Program-made: the position numbers and the translations under genes
Part shown: positions 24,176 to 35,931 of the stretch, piece by piece
Layout: every line of letters starts with the position of its first letter
How positions within the stretch are numbered: position 1 is the stretch's first letter
Source: Chiridota heheva
Taxonomy: Eukaryota; Echinodermata; Holothuroidea; Apodida; Chiridotidae
Assembly (NCBI GenBank): GCA_020152595.1
Contig: JAIGNY010000327.1
Coordinates: 2,324,501 to 2,388,500 of the forward strand
Direction: 5' to 3'
DNA length: 64,000 bases
Notes under the pieces: generated by a model
Told to the model about the DNA's origin: nothing
The model's input: only the letters and a program-made list of their open reading frames with translations
Databases searched by the model: none

Positions 24176-24827
24176 GTTACTCTGTTCAGTACCTTACTGT
24201 ACTCTTGACTTTTACAAACCAAAGACTCCATTATAAATGTGTATCTATGATATTAATACATTAATATTATTTATATGTACAAATAAATTGTTCATCACTT
24301 TTGTAAATAATGAAAACACTGCTTGATTGAGATTCTTATGAATTAAAAATCTACAAATTTCTATCGTATTTTTATCATTTCCCATCTCCCTGATCAATCT
24401 TTTGGTCCAAGTCAATACTATTTGTACGTAAATGGTAATGTACTGTGATGTAAATCCACTTGACATTTTGTGTAACTCCATGACTGACTTGCCGGAACTC
24501 TCTTAAAATAAACTTTTTACTGACGTTTGTATTTTTATTTACATCATTATTTTGAGGCTGCAATGAGGGGGGAACAGTGCAATTTTTGCCTAATTGCCAC
24601 TCTGGATGTCAACACTATTTCAGCTTTCTTGTTAGTATGTATATGTTTTGCCTAATGCTTTGAGTTAATGGTTTTTGAGTATGTTGTGGTTTTATTTATG
24701 TATTAAAGGGTGGGGACTGGGGAAATTTATGTTGTCTAATTTCTTTCTAATTAACTTGTACCTTATCAATTATTGTAATGTTCAGAGATTGGTAAAAAAA
24801 TTTGGTCATTCATTTCTCTGCATGCCC

Positions 24828-26475
24828 ATTTTTGGTGAGCATGCAAAACATAATGCGAACCTATGTAATGGCGATTTCATCCATCCGTCTGGCCATCCAT
24901 AGTTTTTCCTGAGAATTCCTCAGAAATGTTAAATGTTTTTGAGAGTTCCTCAGAAAATGTTAAAGTTTCTTCAGAGTCCTCAGAAAAAGTTAAAGTTTCT
25001 TTAGATATTCTTATGGAAGCTTAAAATTTCCTTACAAAATGTTAAAGTTTTTCAGAGACACTTGAGACAGGTTGAAAACTAGTTTCCTTAAAAAGTCTAC
25101 AAAATATTTGATATTTCCTTAGAAGATAACTGTAAAATGATATAATTTTCCAATCCTCTTTAGAGATCCTCAAGCATCCCTCGTAGCACTGGAGATTTAA
25201 AATCCTTTAAAAGTCTCCAGTTGTATCAGGCATGATTTTTAAATGCCACCATTATTATTGTATTCATTTGAATTGAATTGCTACAGTATATGAATTGACC
25301 AGAATTTTTATTTAGTATGCTAAGTCTGGGAGTGGACATGGGATGTCATTTGGGAAATGGGTGGGATGCCATGTAGAACATTTGGGAATGCCATTTGCAT
25401 GTAAGTTATTATATGAACTGACAAGATACATACTTTGTCAGGGACTGAATGCCATATGGAATGGGATGTCAGTGGAAGTCCATGGAATGGGATGTCATGT
25501 GGGACATGGGATGTAATTTAGGATATGGCTGGGATGCCATGTGGGACATGTAGTGGGATGCCACGAGTAACACAGAGTATGACAGGTTGGGATGTCATGA
25601 GTGACAGGTTAGGAGGCTATGTGGAACATATGGTGGGATCCAATGTGGGACATGAGGTGGGATGCTATGTGGGACATCAGGCGAGAAGCCACTGATACAG
25701 GACATACGGTGGGATGCCATGGGGGACATTGGGAGAAGTGCCATGTGGGACACAGGAAGAGATGCCATGTGGGACATAGGGAGGGATGCTAAGTGGGACA
25801 TAGGGAGGGATGCTATGTGGGACATAGGAAGGATGTCATGTACATATGGTTGGAATAATGTGGGATACACACTGTAGGATGGGATCCATGTGGAACATAG
25901 GGTGGAATGCCATGTGGGTTATAGGGTGGGATGCCATGTGGGGCATATGGTGGAATACCATATGGGACATATGGTGGAATGCCATGTGAGATAAACTCTA
26001 TGGTGGAATGCCATGTGGGAGATATGGTGGGGTGCCATGTGGGACAAGGCATGGAATGGGATGTCATGTGGGACATGGGTGGGATGTCATTTGGCACATG
26101 AAATAGGATCCATGTGGGACATAGGGTGGGATGCCATGTGGGTCATAGGATGGGATGCCATGTGGGACATTTGGTGGAATGCCACATGGGACAAGGGATG
26201 GGATGGGATGTCATGTGGGACATGGGGTGGGATGCCATGTGGGAGATATGGTGGAATGTCATGTGGGACAAGGGATGGGATGGGATGTTATGTGGGATGC
26301 CATATGGGAAATATGGTGGAATGCCATGTGGGACAAGGGATAGGATGGGATGTCATGTGGGACATGGAGTGGGATGCCATGTGGGACATGGGATGCCATG
26401 CGGGACTTAGTGTGAGATGTCATTTTTGTAATTGGCCGGGTCATATGATATAGGTGTCAATTTGCATGGGCATGC
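24828..26475. mobile_element. Minisatellite-bearing dispersed element, copy 1
   Basis: Starts TTTTGGTGAGCATG and passes through ATAATGCGAACCTATGTAAT, a block of degenerate TTCCTCAGAAAATGTTAAAG repeats and TAAGTTATTATATGAACTGA. It then enters a GGGATGCCATGTGGGACAT array (about 25330-26430) and ends ATTGGCCGGGTCATATGATA, then CAATTTGCATGGGCATG. Copy 2 at 35932-37317 has the same order. No transposase. Class unknown. Confidence 0.8.
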
Positions 26476-27509
26476 GGACCATGATGGTATTTTCCATGTG
26501 TTTAAATATATTATTTGAAAAAGTGGCATTTTAGTTATATTAAGGTTTGCTTTCATGTTCATGTTGTCATATATCTTTAATTTTCTAGGTATAATCTCAA
26601 ATACTGTTTGTAAATGTTTGTAATGCTTTTGGAAAGGTAAATAAAGTATTCTTGAAATAAGGAAATAGGTAGAATACTCCAATCCTAGCCTTCCACCTTA
26701 CATACTGAACCATGTATAGTACAGTACATGTACTTCATTGGCTTTTATGTAAAAGTAGTGAGCTAAGTACTGTACTGTATAATTTACAGAAAGCTCTAGC
26801 ATAGTGGCTCCTGCTGTCTTGGGTGTTGTATATTGACATGTATAATCCAATGATTCAAATTAAAAAAAAAATCTTTATTTATTATTGTGATATTAGTATA
26901 GTAAAAGTATTATGATAGATACTGTACTAATAGGTTGGCTTAAAACATTGGTTAAAGAAATGTTCCCATTAAATTTCATTTTCATATATAAGTGAGAGAG
27001 GACAACAGATTAAAGATACAAATTGGTGAAAAAAGCATGTGGATGCCTTGTTCCGTTTAGGAGTATATTTGACTTCAATGATTTCACTAGTGTGTTGAAA
27101 AGTGACCTTACAATGTACATTGTGATGTCATAATTGCAGATCCAAGCTAAGGCAATGTTTGATGTATTTCTTTGAAAATGAATTGCCTCTTTTAAACTTA
27201 TTGGAAACATATTTTGTTAATTATTGAGGTGGAGTGTAACATGTTCTCTACCAGCACTTGCTGTGCCCAAATTCAAGGGAATATTGTATTTTCAAATTAT
27301 AATTTCAGATTACAATGTAACAGCACATTACACACTTAAGTAGTAAATTCTTTCATACATGTGCTGAAATACTGTAGTTTATCATTATTATTAAGTTGGT
27401 ATGGTGCAAGCTTTGCTAAAATCATTCAGCTGTGCTATACAAAACCATTCAGGCATTTCGGGAAAAAATCACTAAGTAAAAATGATAGATAGTTAAAATT
27501 TTAAGGAAA

Positions 27510-27771
27510 GGCATCGTCCCATAAATAAATTGAGTAGTGAATGCCACCGTGCTAGTAACATCAGTTCCGGTTTTCAACTTTTTTTATTGATTGCGAGAAA
27601 TCTGTGACATTTATCGATAACAAATGTAGGCCCCTATATATGTTCAGTCCTGCGGATGTGTGATAGACAACATAGCAGATTTCTCTCGATCAATAAGGGA
27701 AATTGAAAACTAGAAGTGACGCTGCCATCACAGCAGTGTTTGGCTCTGAATGTATTAATGGGACGATACCT
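27510..27771. mobile_element. 262-bp fold-back MITE
   Basis: GGCATCGTCCCATAAAT at the left pairs with ATTAATGGGACGATACC at the right. Inner arms also pair (GTTTTCAAC...TTATTGATTGCGAGAAATC against GATTTCTCTCGATCAATAA...TTGAAAAC). Nearly the whole element is one imperfect palindrome. It lies in NMNAT intron 1. Confidence 0.8.
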
Positions 27772-29166
27772 TCAGGGTTGGGAAAAACCACTCACCTGCT
27801 CGCCATAGGCAAGCAAAAAAAAATTGTGGCGATTAGAAAAATTATAATATACTGTGGTAGTCGCCATACTTAATTGAGCCTTACCAATTTGTATAAATGA
27901 TTGGCAAGTGATTTTTTAGGTTTTTTTCTCCAATCCTGCCTGCCTTTATAAATCAAGGAATCACATGATAAGTATAGAGTACCATAAACAATGGTAAAAT
28001 AAATTAATAATTCTCTTAATGTGCATCAATATAATGGGGCAGGGTAGTATAAATCTGTGCCACACAGGTTCTTCATAAGCCATAATTTAAAAGCAAAATG
28101 GGGGCCGAGATCCATATATTTTTATCATTAGATTGGACTTCCATAGTGACTTCAGGAGTTGGAATAAATTATAAAAAATTATAAATAAAGGTGTTGAAAA
28201 TCTTCCCACAAAAAATCATGACAGAAACATTATTAGTGCAGTAAATACATCTGTATAAACTTCCCTCTTTCTCAATTTAATGTACTTTTCATTGCACAAT
28301 TAAATGGGGGATGTTTTTAGAGCAAATATTTACCAAACTTACTCAAGAAATCTTAAAAAAATAGTAATAATTTATGTAATTGATTAATTTTTCTTCCCAC
28401 AAATTCGGTTTTTACAGTTATAAATAACCGCTGGAACTGTAGATTTTCTCAGCTCTGGTGACTTCAATGTCCATTTGTTGAATTTTGTATTGTTATGTTA
28501 CATACCAATGTGTGTGTGTGTATGGAGGGGGCAGTCAAGTGTGGGGGCAGTCATGACCTGTATGGGGTGTTCATCAGCTCATTTTCACAGGTGTATCAGA
28601 ACTTAGACAAAATTGTAATGACTGAGATAAATCCATGTCTCAAAAACACAATTTATATGACAGGAACCCCACCTCCCCCACACAAGGCCCTCCTCATGAG
28701 TTCGGACAGCAAGTATATTTCCAAATGAACTCTTTAAGTTGTGGAATTCCCATCTATAATTATATTCAAATACAAATTTGAACATGGTCTGAAATTATGT
28801 TAGACAGACTATTACAATGCTTTTGAAATAATAAAGAATATCAATAGTTGTATATAGTAGTACATGCTAATATTGTTCCCCGACATCTACGATATTGCTG
28901 CTCGCAGCGCCCTCACTCAATATTTCTTAAAATAGTGTATATGTAATGTCACATTAAAACCATTCCTGAAATAAATTATGTACATAGGTATGTACAGTGC
29001 ATGTATAACTGTATACTGTATGTATGGAATGGAAGGGGCAGTGATACGTACATTTTCGGTGGCCTTAAGATGCTCGATTTTCCAACATGTGGAAAATCAG
29101 AACATCACTGGCCTAAGGGCGCACATCTTCATGATTTTGACAATTGTCTTTCTCACTTTCTTCTAG

Positions 29167-29254
29167 AAATTGCAAAGATTTTATGCACAGAACAGGAAGA
29201 TTCCAAGTGGTTGGTGGAATTATTTCTCCAGTAAATGATGCATACGGCAAAAAG
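29167..29254 (+). CDS. NMNAT: NMNAT exon 2, one base short of frame
   Basis: The conserved part reads [19 protein letters not shown] then VNDAYGKK, matching the animal NMNAT block after the GSFNPITNMHLR motif (KDYM...TGRY.VV.GIISPV.DAYKKK). The acceptor is TTTCTTCTAG and the donor AAAAAG|GTACAA, in phase 0. Exon 1 donates one base, so 89 bases are needed, but 88 are present. The first codons (EIAK, as in the family's ELAK) are in the frame set by exon 1, and the rest is in the next frame, with the break at GCAAAGAT. A missing A in this run explains it. It may be a sequencing error, an allele or a real mutation. An alternative donor at TTCGGTAT|GTTATT would keep frame with one extra residue but is weak. 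Confidence 0.88.
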
Positions 29255-29297
29255 GTACAAGACTTTTCTTTTGTGAGAAGGATTCCCATACGCTTTA

Positions 29298-30047
29298 ACA
29301 GGGTAAACTTTGTAACTACTGAGCAGGGTAAACCTGGGAAGCAATTGATTAGCAGGGTAAACCTGGGAAGCAACTGACCCATAACTAGCAGGGTAAAGCT
29401 GGGAAGCAACTGACTCCTAACTAGTAGGGTGAACCTGGGAAGCAATTGATCCATAACTAGCAGGGTAAACCTGGGAAGCAATTGACCCGTAACTAGTAGG
29501 GTAAACCTGGGAAGCAATTGACCAGTAACTAGCAGTGTAAATTTGGAAGCAATTGACCCGTAACTAGCAGGGTAAACCTGGGAAGCAATTGACCCGTAAC
29601 TAGCAGGGTAAACCTGGGAAGCAATTGACCCGTAACTAGTAGGTAAACCTGGGAAGCAATTGACCCGTAACTAGCAGAGTAAATCTGGAAGCAATTGGGT
29701 AAGCCTGGGAAGCAATTGACCCGTAACTAGCAGGGTAAACCTGGGAAGCAATTGACCCGTAACTAGCAGGGTAAACCTGGGAAGCAATTGACCCGTAACT
29801 AGCAGGGTAAACCTGGGAAGCAATTGACCCGTAACTAGCAGGGTAAACTGGGAAGCAATTGACCCGTAACTAGCAGAGCAAACCTGGGAAGCAATTGACC
29901 CGTAACTAGCAGGGCAAACCTGGGAAGCAATTGACCCGTAACTAGCAGGGTAAACCTGGGAAGCAATTGACCCGTAACTAGCAGGGTAAACTTGGGAAGT
30001 AATTGACCTGTAACTAGCAGGGTAAACCTGGGAAGCAATTGACCCTA
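29298..30047. repeat. 36-bp minisatellite in NMNAT intron 2, about 21 copies
   Basis: Unit contains AGCAGGGTAAACCTGGGAAG and CAATTGACCCGTAACT. It begins about 45 bp after the exon 2 donor and fills half of the 1.4-kb intron. Some units are shortened (29680-29700). CAGGGTAAAC in each unit resembles a 5' splice site. Confidence 0.92.
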
Positions 30048-30667
30048 CAGAAATATGGACGAGAAATATATGTGTGTTTTACTTGATTCTAAAGCCATGC
30101 AACCTTGTTGCTCCCAAATCATATAAGAATGCAATTTTTAGCCAGACAGGAACACTAAGATGTCCAATTTGGTTTCCCATGGCACATGCAGGGGCAGGGG
30201 GTGTGGGGGGTAATCCCTGGACTGTCAAGTAGTAATGGCATAACTTGCACAGTTATGGTTTTTACCCTCATCGATTTTGTACAGTACTTGTATGTTCTAC
30301 AGTATAACTTCAACAGGACTACGTCCTTCCCCCACTCTCTTTTGAGTCCTGTACTTTTAGATTTTGAAAAGTAAAATTCTTGATGTTGTTGAATTAATAA
30401 TCATTGTTTTAAATGCTGTTTATATAGTATGTTAAAGGTGAGTAAATATATCAATCAATTATTTGCTTTAAAGACATAATGAAATGATTTGCATTTTAAG
30501 TTTTAAGGCAATTACTGTAAATTCAGAAAACATACCGGTGACACTGAATAGTCATTTTTGATTTAGAATGTATGTTGATGAAATGAATTTTGAACAGTTA
30601 TATTTTATCCAGGAGTTGCAATTGTTGAAGTGAATGAATTAAAAACATTTGTCTTTTACTTTTGCAG

Positions 30668-30784
30668 GATTTGGTATCTGGTACACACAGAGAAGAGATG
30701 TGCAAATTGGCATTGGAACACAACAACTGGATCAAAGTCAATACTTGGGAACTGGACCAACCCAAGTGGACAGAAACATCAAAG
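30668..30784 (+). CDS. NMNAT: NMNAT exon 3
   Basis: 39 codons, phase 0 at both ends, acceptor TTTGCAG and donor AAG|GTGAAA. It reads DLVSGTHREEMCKLALEH then WIKVNTWELDQPKW. It aligns without gaps to the family block with the conserved HR..M..LA and W[IV].V..WE motifs, which line the NMN/NaMN-binding part of the active site. Length equals the human counterpart block. Confidence 0.92.
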
Positions 30785-31674
30785 GTGAAATCCAAATCAT
30801 TATTTCAAACATTTAAAAGGAATCTTGTTGCAAGAAAACTGCTTGACACCTGGAAGGATGAAAAGAGGAGGAGGGGGAAGGATGAGGGGAAAGGGAGGGA
30901 GGGGGTGTCACTTCATACTAAATGCAGTAGGGTGTGCAGCCCATCAACCACCAAGCATACCTGTAGTACGACAGATTTTGTGGTACCTGCACTATGAAAT
31001 CTTTCACTGAAAAAACAACATTTTTAGGACATGCACTACGAAAGTGATGAAAATAGACACCTGCACTATGAAAATGATGCAAACAAGGCATCTTCTTGGG
31101 CAGCACATATAAATGTTTACACGATGACTGATCTCAAAGTTTATTTTTTAAGTGTAGAAATTGATTGATTGCAATAAACATGGTTGCTTACAAAACAATG
31201 GAAGTTTGTATACTTAAGGTTATGACTCAGAAATGGTAGGTTGAAACTTTTGGATGATGCTTATGGATGGTTTTATGAGATTGCCTCACGAAAATTGATC
31301 AATTCAGGGTAATTGTATTTAATGTAGGTATTTTCTAAGGTTTGTTCTTTACATTGCTTGTAATTATACACCTTATGTTGATGTTCGGGGCTGTAATAGT
31401 TCATCGTGGCAGCCATTTTGTTGTGTTTTATACTCACGAATTGGGTTGAAGATGGCATAGATGGTTGGTACAGTAGATGGAGAAAGTGGGACGAGGGTGG
31501 GACGGCATGTGTAAATTTTAGTGGATCATCATTATGACACCAGAAATCTGAAGACTCAGTCATGCATAAGCGCAAAGTATCCAAATACTCGCTTAACGAG
31601 AAACTGATGTCTTCTGTATCATTTTTGTCCAATTTTTGCAAGAATTCAAGTGTTGTCCGTGTTTCTTATTTCAG
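30785..31674 (+). other. NMNAT: NMNAT intron 3
   Basis: 890-bp intron. It holds a purine-rich G/A tract near 30860-30905 and three copies of a CCTGCACTATGAAA-like word at 30985-31075. No gene. Confidence 0.8.
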
Positions 31675-31837
31675 GTTTTGATGCATCATAGCGGCGAATT
31701 AACAAATAACAAAAACAATAACCCAACCACAGGGCTTCCATTACCGTTGGCATGCGTGTCAGCATCACCGACAAGACGTGGCGTAAAGAGGAGGCGGCAT
31801 GACACAAGAAATCAAGATAACAATCTAAATAGAAGTG
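31675..31837 (+). CDS. NMNAT: NMNAT exon 4
   Basis: Acceptor TTATTTCAG, phase 0 in. Donor AGTG|GTAAGA, phase 1 out. It starts VLMHHSGEL, which matches the family's VLRHHQ..L directly after exon 3. It then enters a low-complexity Asn/Pro/Ser linker with a basic cluster, RRGVKRRRHD. The animal nuclear isoform NMNAT1 carries its nuclear localisation signal at this place, so a nuclear enzyme is suggested. The exons for the C-terminal half (LLCGADLL-type and ISSTKIRR-type blocks) were not found downstream in this window. Confidence 0.88.
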
Positions 31838-32355
31838 GTAAGATTTATTTTAATTTAATTTTGTAAAGTATTACCATTTTATGACAGTTTTCAAATTTGA
31901 TTGCTGTTAAAAGGTTATTTACAGTCTGTGCTTCCTTAGAATTTACAGAAAGATTTAACAGATAACCACTGGAATAGTTTTTTCCTATTTGGCCAATTTT
32001 TTTAACAATTTATATTTTTTCCTAGAAGCAAGAAATGTCACTAATTCAATTTTTAAAATATTTCTGAAATGTAAGAAAGAATGTTCAATGTTCCTTGTAG
32101 TGATTTATAATGATGCTCAGTAGCTGAAATGTTTTGGAGTGTTTTTAAAACTTTTGTTGCAGATTTTATAAGAATATCATAATGTATGGAGATGGGTGTT
32201 ATTTTTCGGTTAATTTATAACTTATACACAGATTCTGTTGGTGCCATTGCACATAACAGTTCAGAATAAAAGGTGCCTCCCAGTGTAAACAATGTATGAA
32301 ATAATGAAAGCAGTGTTAGGAATCTGTTAGGAATCTGTGAAAGTTTATATTGTAC
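31838..32355. other. Start of NMNAT intron 4, no other feature
   Basis: AT-rich DNA between the exon 4 donor and the CR1-like insertion. Nothing recognisable. Confidence 0.5.
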
Positions 32356-34835
32356 AGGTACCATCGGTCATGAGGTTGTTGATTTGTCTGGTACGTTGCC
32401 TGTGGATTCTGTTAGGGATAAGGTGTTGTGGATAGGGGATTCACTTGAGTTTTGTGGAGTAGATCGTAGTGGAATGTTTAGGGTGCGCTTCCAGGGGCTA
32501 GGGTTGATGATGTTAGTTCTTGTGTTGAGACTTTATGTTTGTGAAAGACAGTTTTAATTGTATAGATAGGACTGCTCAGTTTCCTTTTGGTTTTTCAAAT
32601 TGCCTATTGTATGAGCTTATTGTTGTTGGTGATGTTGGTAGTTCAGTAGTTGTTGGTGTTGTGTATAGATCACCAAATTCTAGTCCTGAGAACAATCAGA
32701 AATTGCTTGACTACTTCAGGAAAGTTGCTTCTAGGTGGGTTATTGTTATTGGGGACCTCAATTTTCCAGACATTGATTGGAATCTTTGTACTAGTGGTGC
32801 ATACGGGATAAAAGTTTCTGGAAGTTGTATCCGACTGCTTTTTCACCCACATGTGTTGTTTCCCACACGTGGTAGTAATTGTCTTGATTTGATTTTCAAT
32901 ATGAAGAAAATATGGTTAGAAATGTGATAAGTAGCAGTCATAACCTCATTAGTTTTTATATGTATTGTTTCGCCAGAGCTTCTCCAGCTAATAATCTGGT
33001 TTTAGATTTTAAGAATGCTGACTTTGCTGCACTTCAGGATAATTTGTCATTTGATTGGACTTCTTTGCTCTGTGACTTAGATCCTTCTAAAGCATGGGAT
33101 GATTTCCAAACTAAAGTTTTGGAGGGTGTAAATAGGTTTGTCCCATTAAAGAAAGTCTGTAGGCATAGTCGGCCACTGCGGATGTCTTGGGAGGTTTTGC
33201 GGGCTGATCGGAAAAAGAAGAAGTTGTGGCGTTGTTATAAACACAGTGGGTGTCCTGGGGAGCTTGCTAGGTATAAGGATCATTAAAAGGGTTCACAAAG
33301 GGTTTGATGAAAAATACTAAAGTGCTTTTTGAAAAACGTTTGTCCAAAGATGTTAAGATTTATCCTATGTCATTTCATTCTTATGTTTGCTTAAAGCAAA
33401 ACTCCAAGGAGGTTGTTGGTCCCCTTCAGGGTAATGATGGTGTTACTATTCATAGTGGTGAGGATATGGCTGAGGTTTTGAATGACTACTTTGTGTCTGT
33501 TTTTACTAAGGAGTCCCTTACTGATGATGTGGATATCTTAGTGTGAACTTTCCAGTATCCATTAAGAATATTGATTTTTCAGTTGATGTTGTGTCTAAGA
33601 AGCTGACCCTGCTGTGTGTTTTACCTGAGTGTTCTGATGTTCTTTCTGTTCCCCTGAGTATTATCTTTTCGAAGTGCTTTGATATTGGAGTTGTTCCTAG
33701 TGATTTGAGAATTGCTTATGTCACTCCTATTTTTAAAAAGGGTGACTACAGTTTGCCCTGAAACTATTGGCCAGTGAGTCTTACTAGTGTTGTGTGCAAG
33801 GTCATGAAATCAATTGTTAAGGATGTTGTACTAGATCATTTACTTATCAATGGTTTGTTGAATTTGTTCCAACATGGGTTCTTACCTAAGAGGTCTTGTA
33901 TTTCTAATTTATTGGAGTTTCTTGATGATGTTACTAAATTAGTTGATCCCAGTCGTAATGTGGATGTTATCTATTTAGACTTTCAAAAAGCATTTGATAA
34001 AGTTCTGATAGGCAGGCTCATGATGAAAACGAGAGTGCTTGGTGTGGAGGGAATGTGTGCCAGTATGATCATTCTTGGTTAGTTGACAGGTCACAAAGAG
34101 TTGTTGTTAATGGTAAAGTATCTCCGTGGAAGAAGGTTACAAGTGGTCTTCCTAAGGGTTATGTGTTGGGTCTGCTTCTTTTCTTAATCTTCATTAATGA
34201 CATTGATGTTTCCCTTGGCTCCAGGATTTGTAGATTTGCTGATGATACTAAGCTGTACAGGATTGTTGATGCTTGTGATTCTTCACTTTAGCAAACTGAT
34301 CTGGATAAGTTAGTTTCTTGGACCCAAATGTGGCAGATGTCATTCAATCTTAATAAATGCAAAGTTATTCATTTTGGTCAGAGCAATTTGGCTTTTGATT
34401 ATTGCATGAATGGTTCAAATCTTGGATGTGTTGATCAAGAAAGGGATCTAGGTGTTGTCATTACTAGCAATCTGAAGCCTTCTAAACAGTGTGATTTAGC
34501 AGCTGCAAGGGCAAATAGGATGCTTAGTTTGATTAGAAGAAATTTTTGTTTTCTTGGTAGAGAGGTTGTTCTTAATTTGACCAAAGATTTCTCACGGATA
34601 GATATTTGGCATTTTAGCTTTTCGCAAAGAGTTGTTAATGAGCGGAATGGTTTGCCTGAGTGGGTAATTAGCTTTAATTCTGTGCACAATTTTTAAGTCA
34701 ACATTGATAAGTTCTTTACTAACTCTTTGATTTTTTTTTTTTGTGGTGGTGGTGGTGTTAGTTTGGGTTTTTTCATGGGGTGACTAACCCTTCTTAGCCT
34801 GTCATCTTGTTATGTTATGTTATATTATGTATTTT
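32356..34835 (+). mobile_element. CR1-like LINE, internally deleted and broken
   Basis: Non-LTR retrotransposon remains in the same orientation as NMNAT. 32390-32525: SGNH/GDSL-type domain start (KVLWIGDSL, then PGARVDDVSSC after a frameshift). 32533-32920: C-terminal part of an AP endonuclease (GVVYRSPNSSPENNQ, VIGDLNFPDIDW). 33000-33290: linker region. 33300-34290: reverse transcriptase with TPIFKKGD, LDFQKAFDKV, SGLPKGYVLG (normally SGVPQGSVLG) and the catalytic FADDTKLYR. 34320-34690: C-terminal CNPxK-type region (LNKCKVIHFG). The tail has TGTTATGTTATGTTATATTA near 34810, the kind of short 3' repeat seen in CR1. At least six frame breaks mean it is inactive. Confidence 0.85.
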
Positions 34836-35931
34836 AAAATATATTTTAATGGGTTTTATGGGTAATAACACAGTAAGCGCACTGTTATTTATTACTACTG
34901 TATTTCCTACAAAAATTGTATAAGAAATTTTTGATCAATGGTAACAGTACTAGTGTGACTGACCAAAATAGACCAAAACATATTTGATTAAATTTGTCAC
35001 CTGTAATATTTTGGAAGATGTTACTGACTTTCGTTTCAAAGTTACATCCTGTTTGGGTGTCTTTAATGGAGTTTATGATGTCATTGCTGCTGAAGACCTT
35101 GTCCAACTATTGATTTGGGGTAAAATGATTACAAATTTCTGTGTAAACAACTTTTGAGAAAGATCAGTGTTTATGCTTGTCCCACATCTCAACATACAAA
35201 GCCTCTCACAAGTCTTACATGCTCGTCACTTGGAATAAGTGGGATTGATTTTAATTCATTCTTTCAGCTTATCACCTATGTGAATTGTTTTTGAAGAGTG
35301 AGCAAAAGTTGTTGAACCCAATTAAATGTAAGCAATGAAGTAGGACAAGAGGCACCCCAATTGTAGAGAAAGTGCGTAATGCAGTGTGTGGCTTTCAGCA
35401 TTTCTGCCAACTTGATTACAGCTGTTTTGATCAAGATAATTCCTTTGTTTTACATAAGCTCACAGCTTTAAAAAAAAAAGCTGATTGATAAGTCGGTTGT
35501 GACAGGTAGGCAGCTTGTGGGTATATTAACCCCATTTCCAATCGTCACCAAATAGAAATTGAAAGTTTGTAACAGATCTTGCTTGCTGTGAGCAGTCTTG
35601 TTTTTTTAATTCTGTAAAAATAATAAGTTGTGATGTTACCCTGAAGTGTGAGCCTCTATTTTCATCACAACAGTTTCATTTTTTTCTTTAAACTGAATGG
35701 TAGTACTGCACTTATTGTTTTTACTGGATATGCATCATGGCCTCTTGCAATTATATGATTACAACCTCAGAATTTTGAAATCTCAGTTTTCAATTTCACA
35801 AATCTGACGGGTTTTGTAAACTTACCTGTAATATTGAAGTGCGTTTTTCATTTTAAAGAACGTTTTTCTCGTCAGAAAATAAAACAGTTTCTTCACCTCC
35901 CACCCACTAAGTTAAATAATTCATATCTCAT
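34836..35931. other. No gene seen
   Basis: AT-rich unique-looking DNA after the LINE tail. No array or coding block recognised. Confidence 0.4.

Larger units (their letters stand above)
10300..29166 (+). other. NMNAT: NMNAT intron 1 (18.9 kb)
   Basis: Defined by the donor GTATGT at 10300 and the acceptor TTTCTTCTAG at 29166. It is filled with complex repeats, MITEs and four tandem arrays, annotated separately. Stretches with nothing recognisable are 10300-11380, 13071-15060, 17640-18425, 18625-19327, 20430-22497, 24175-24827, 26476-27509 and 27772-29166. Confidence 0.75.
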
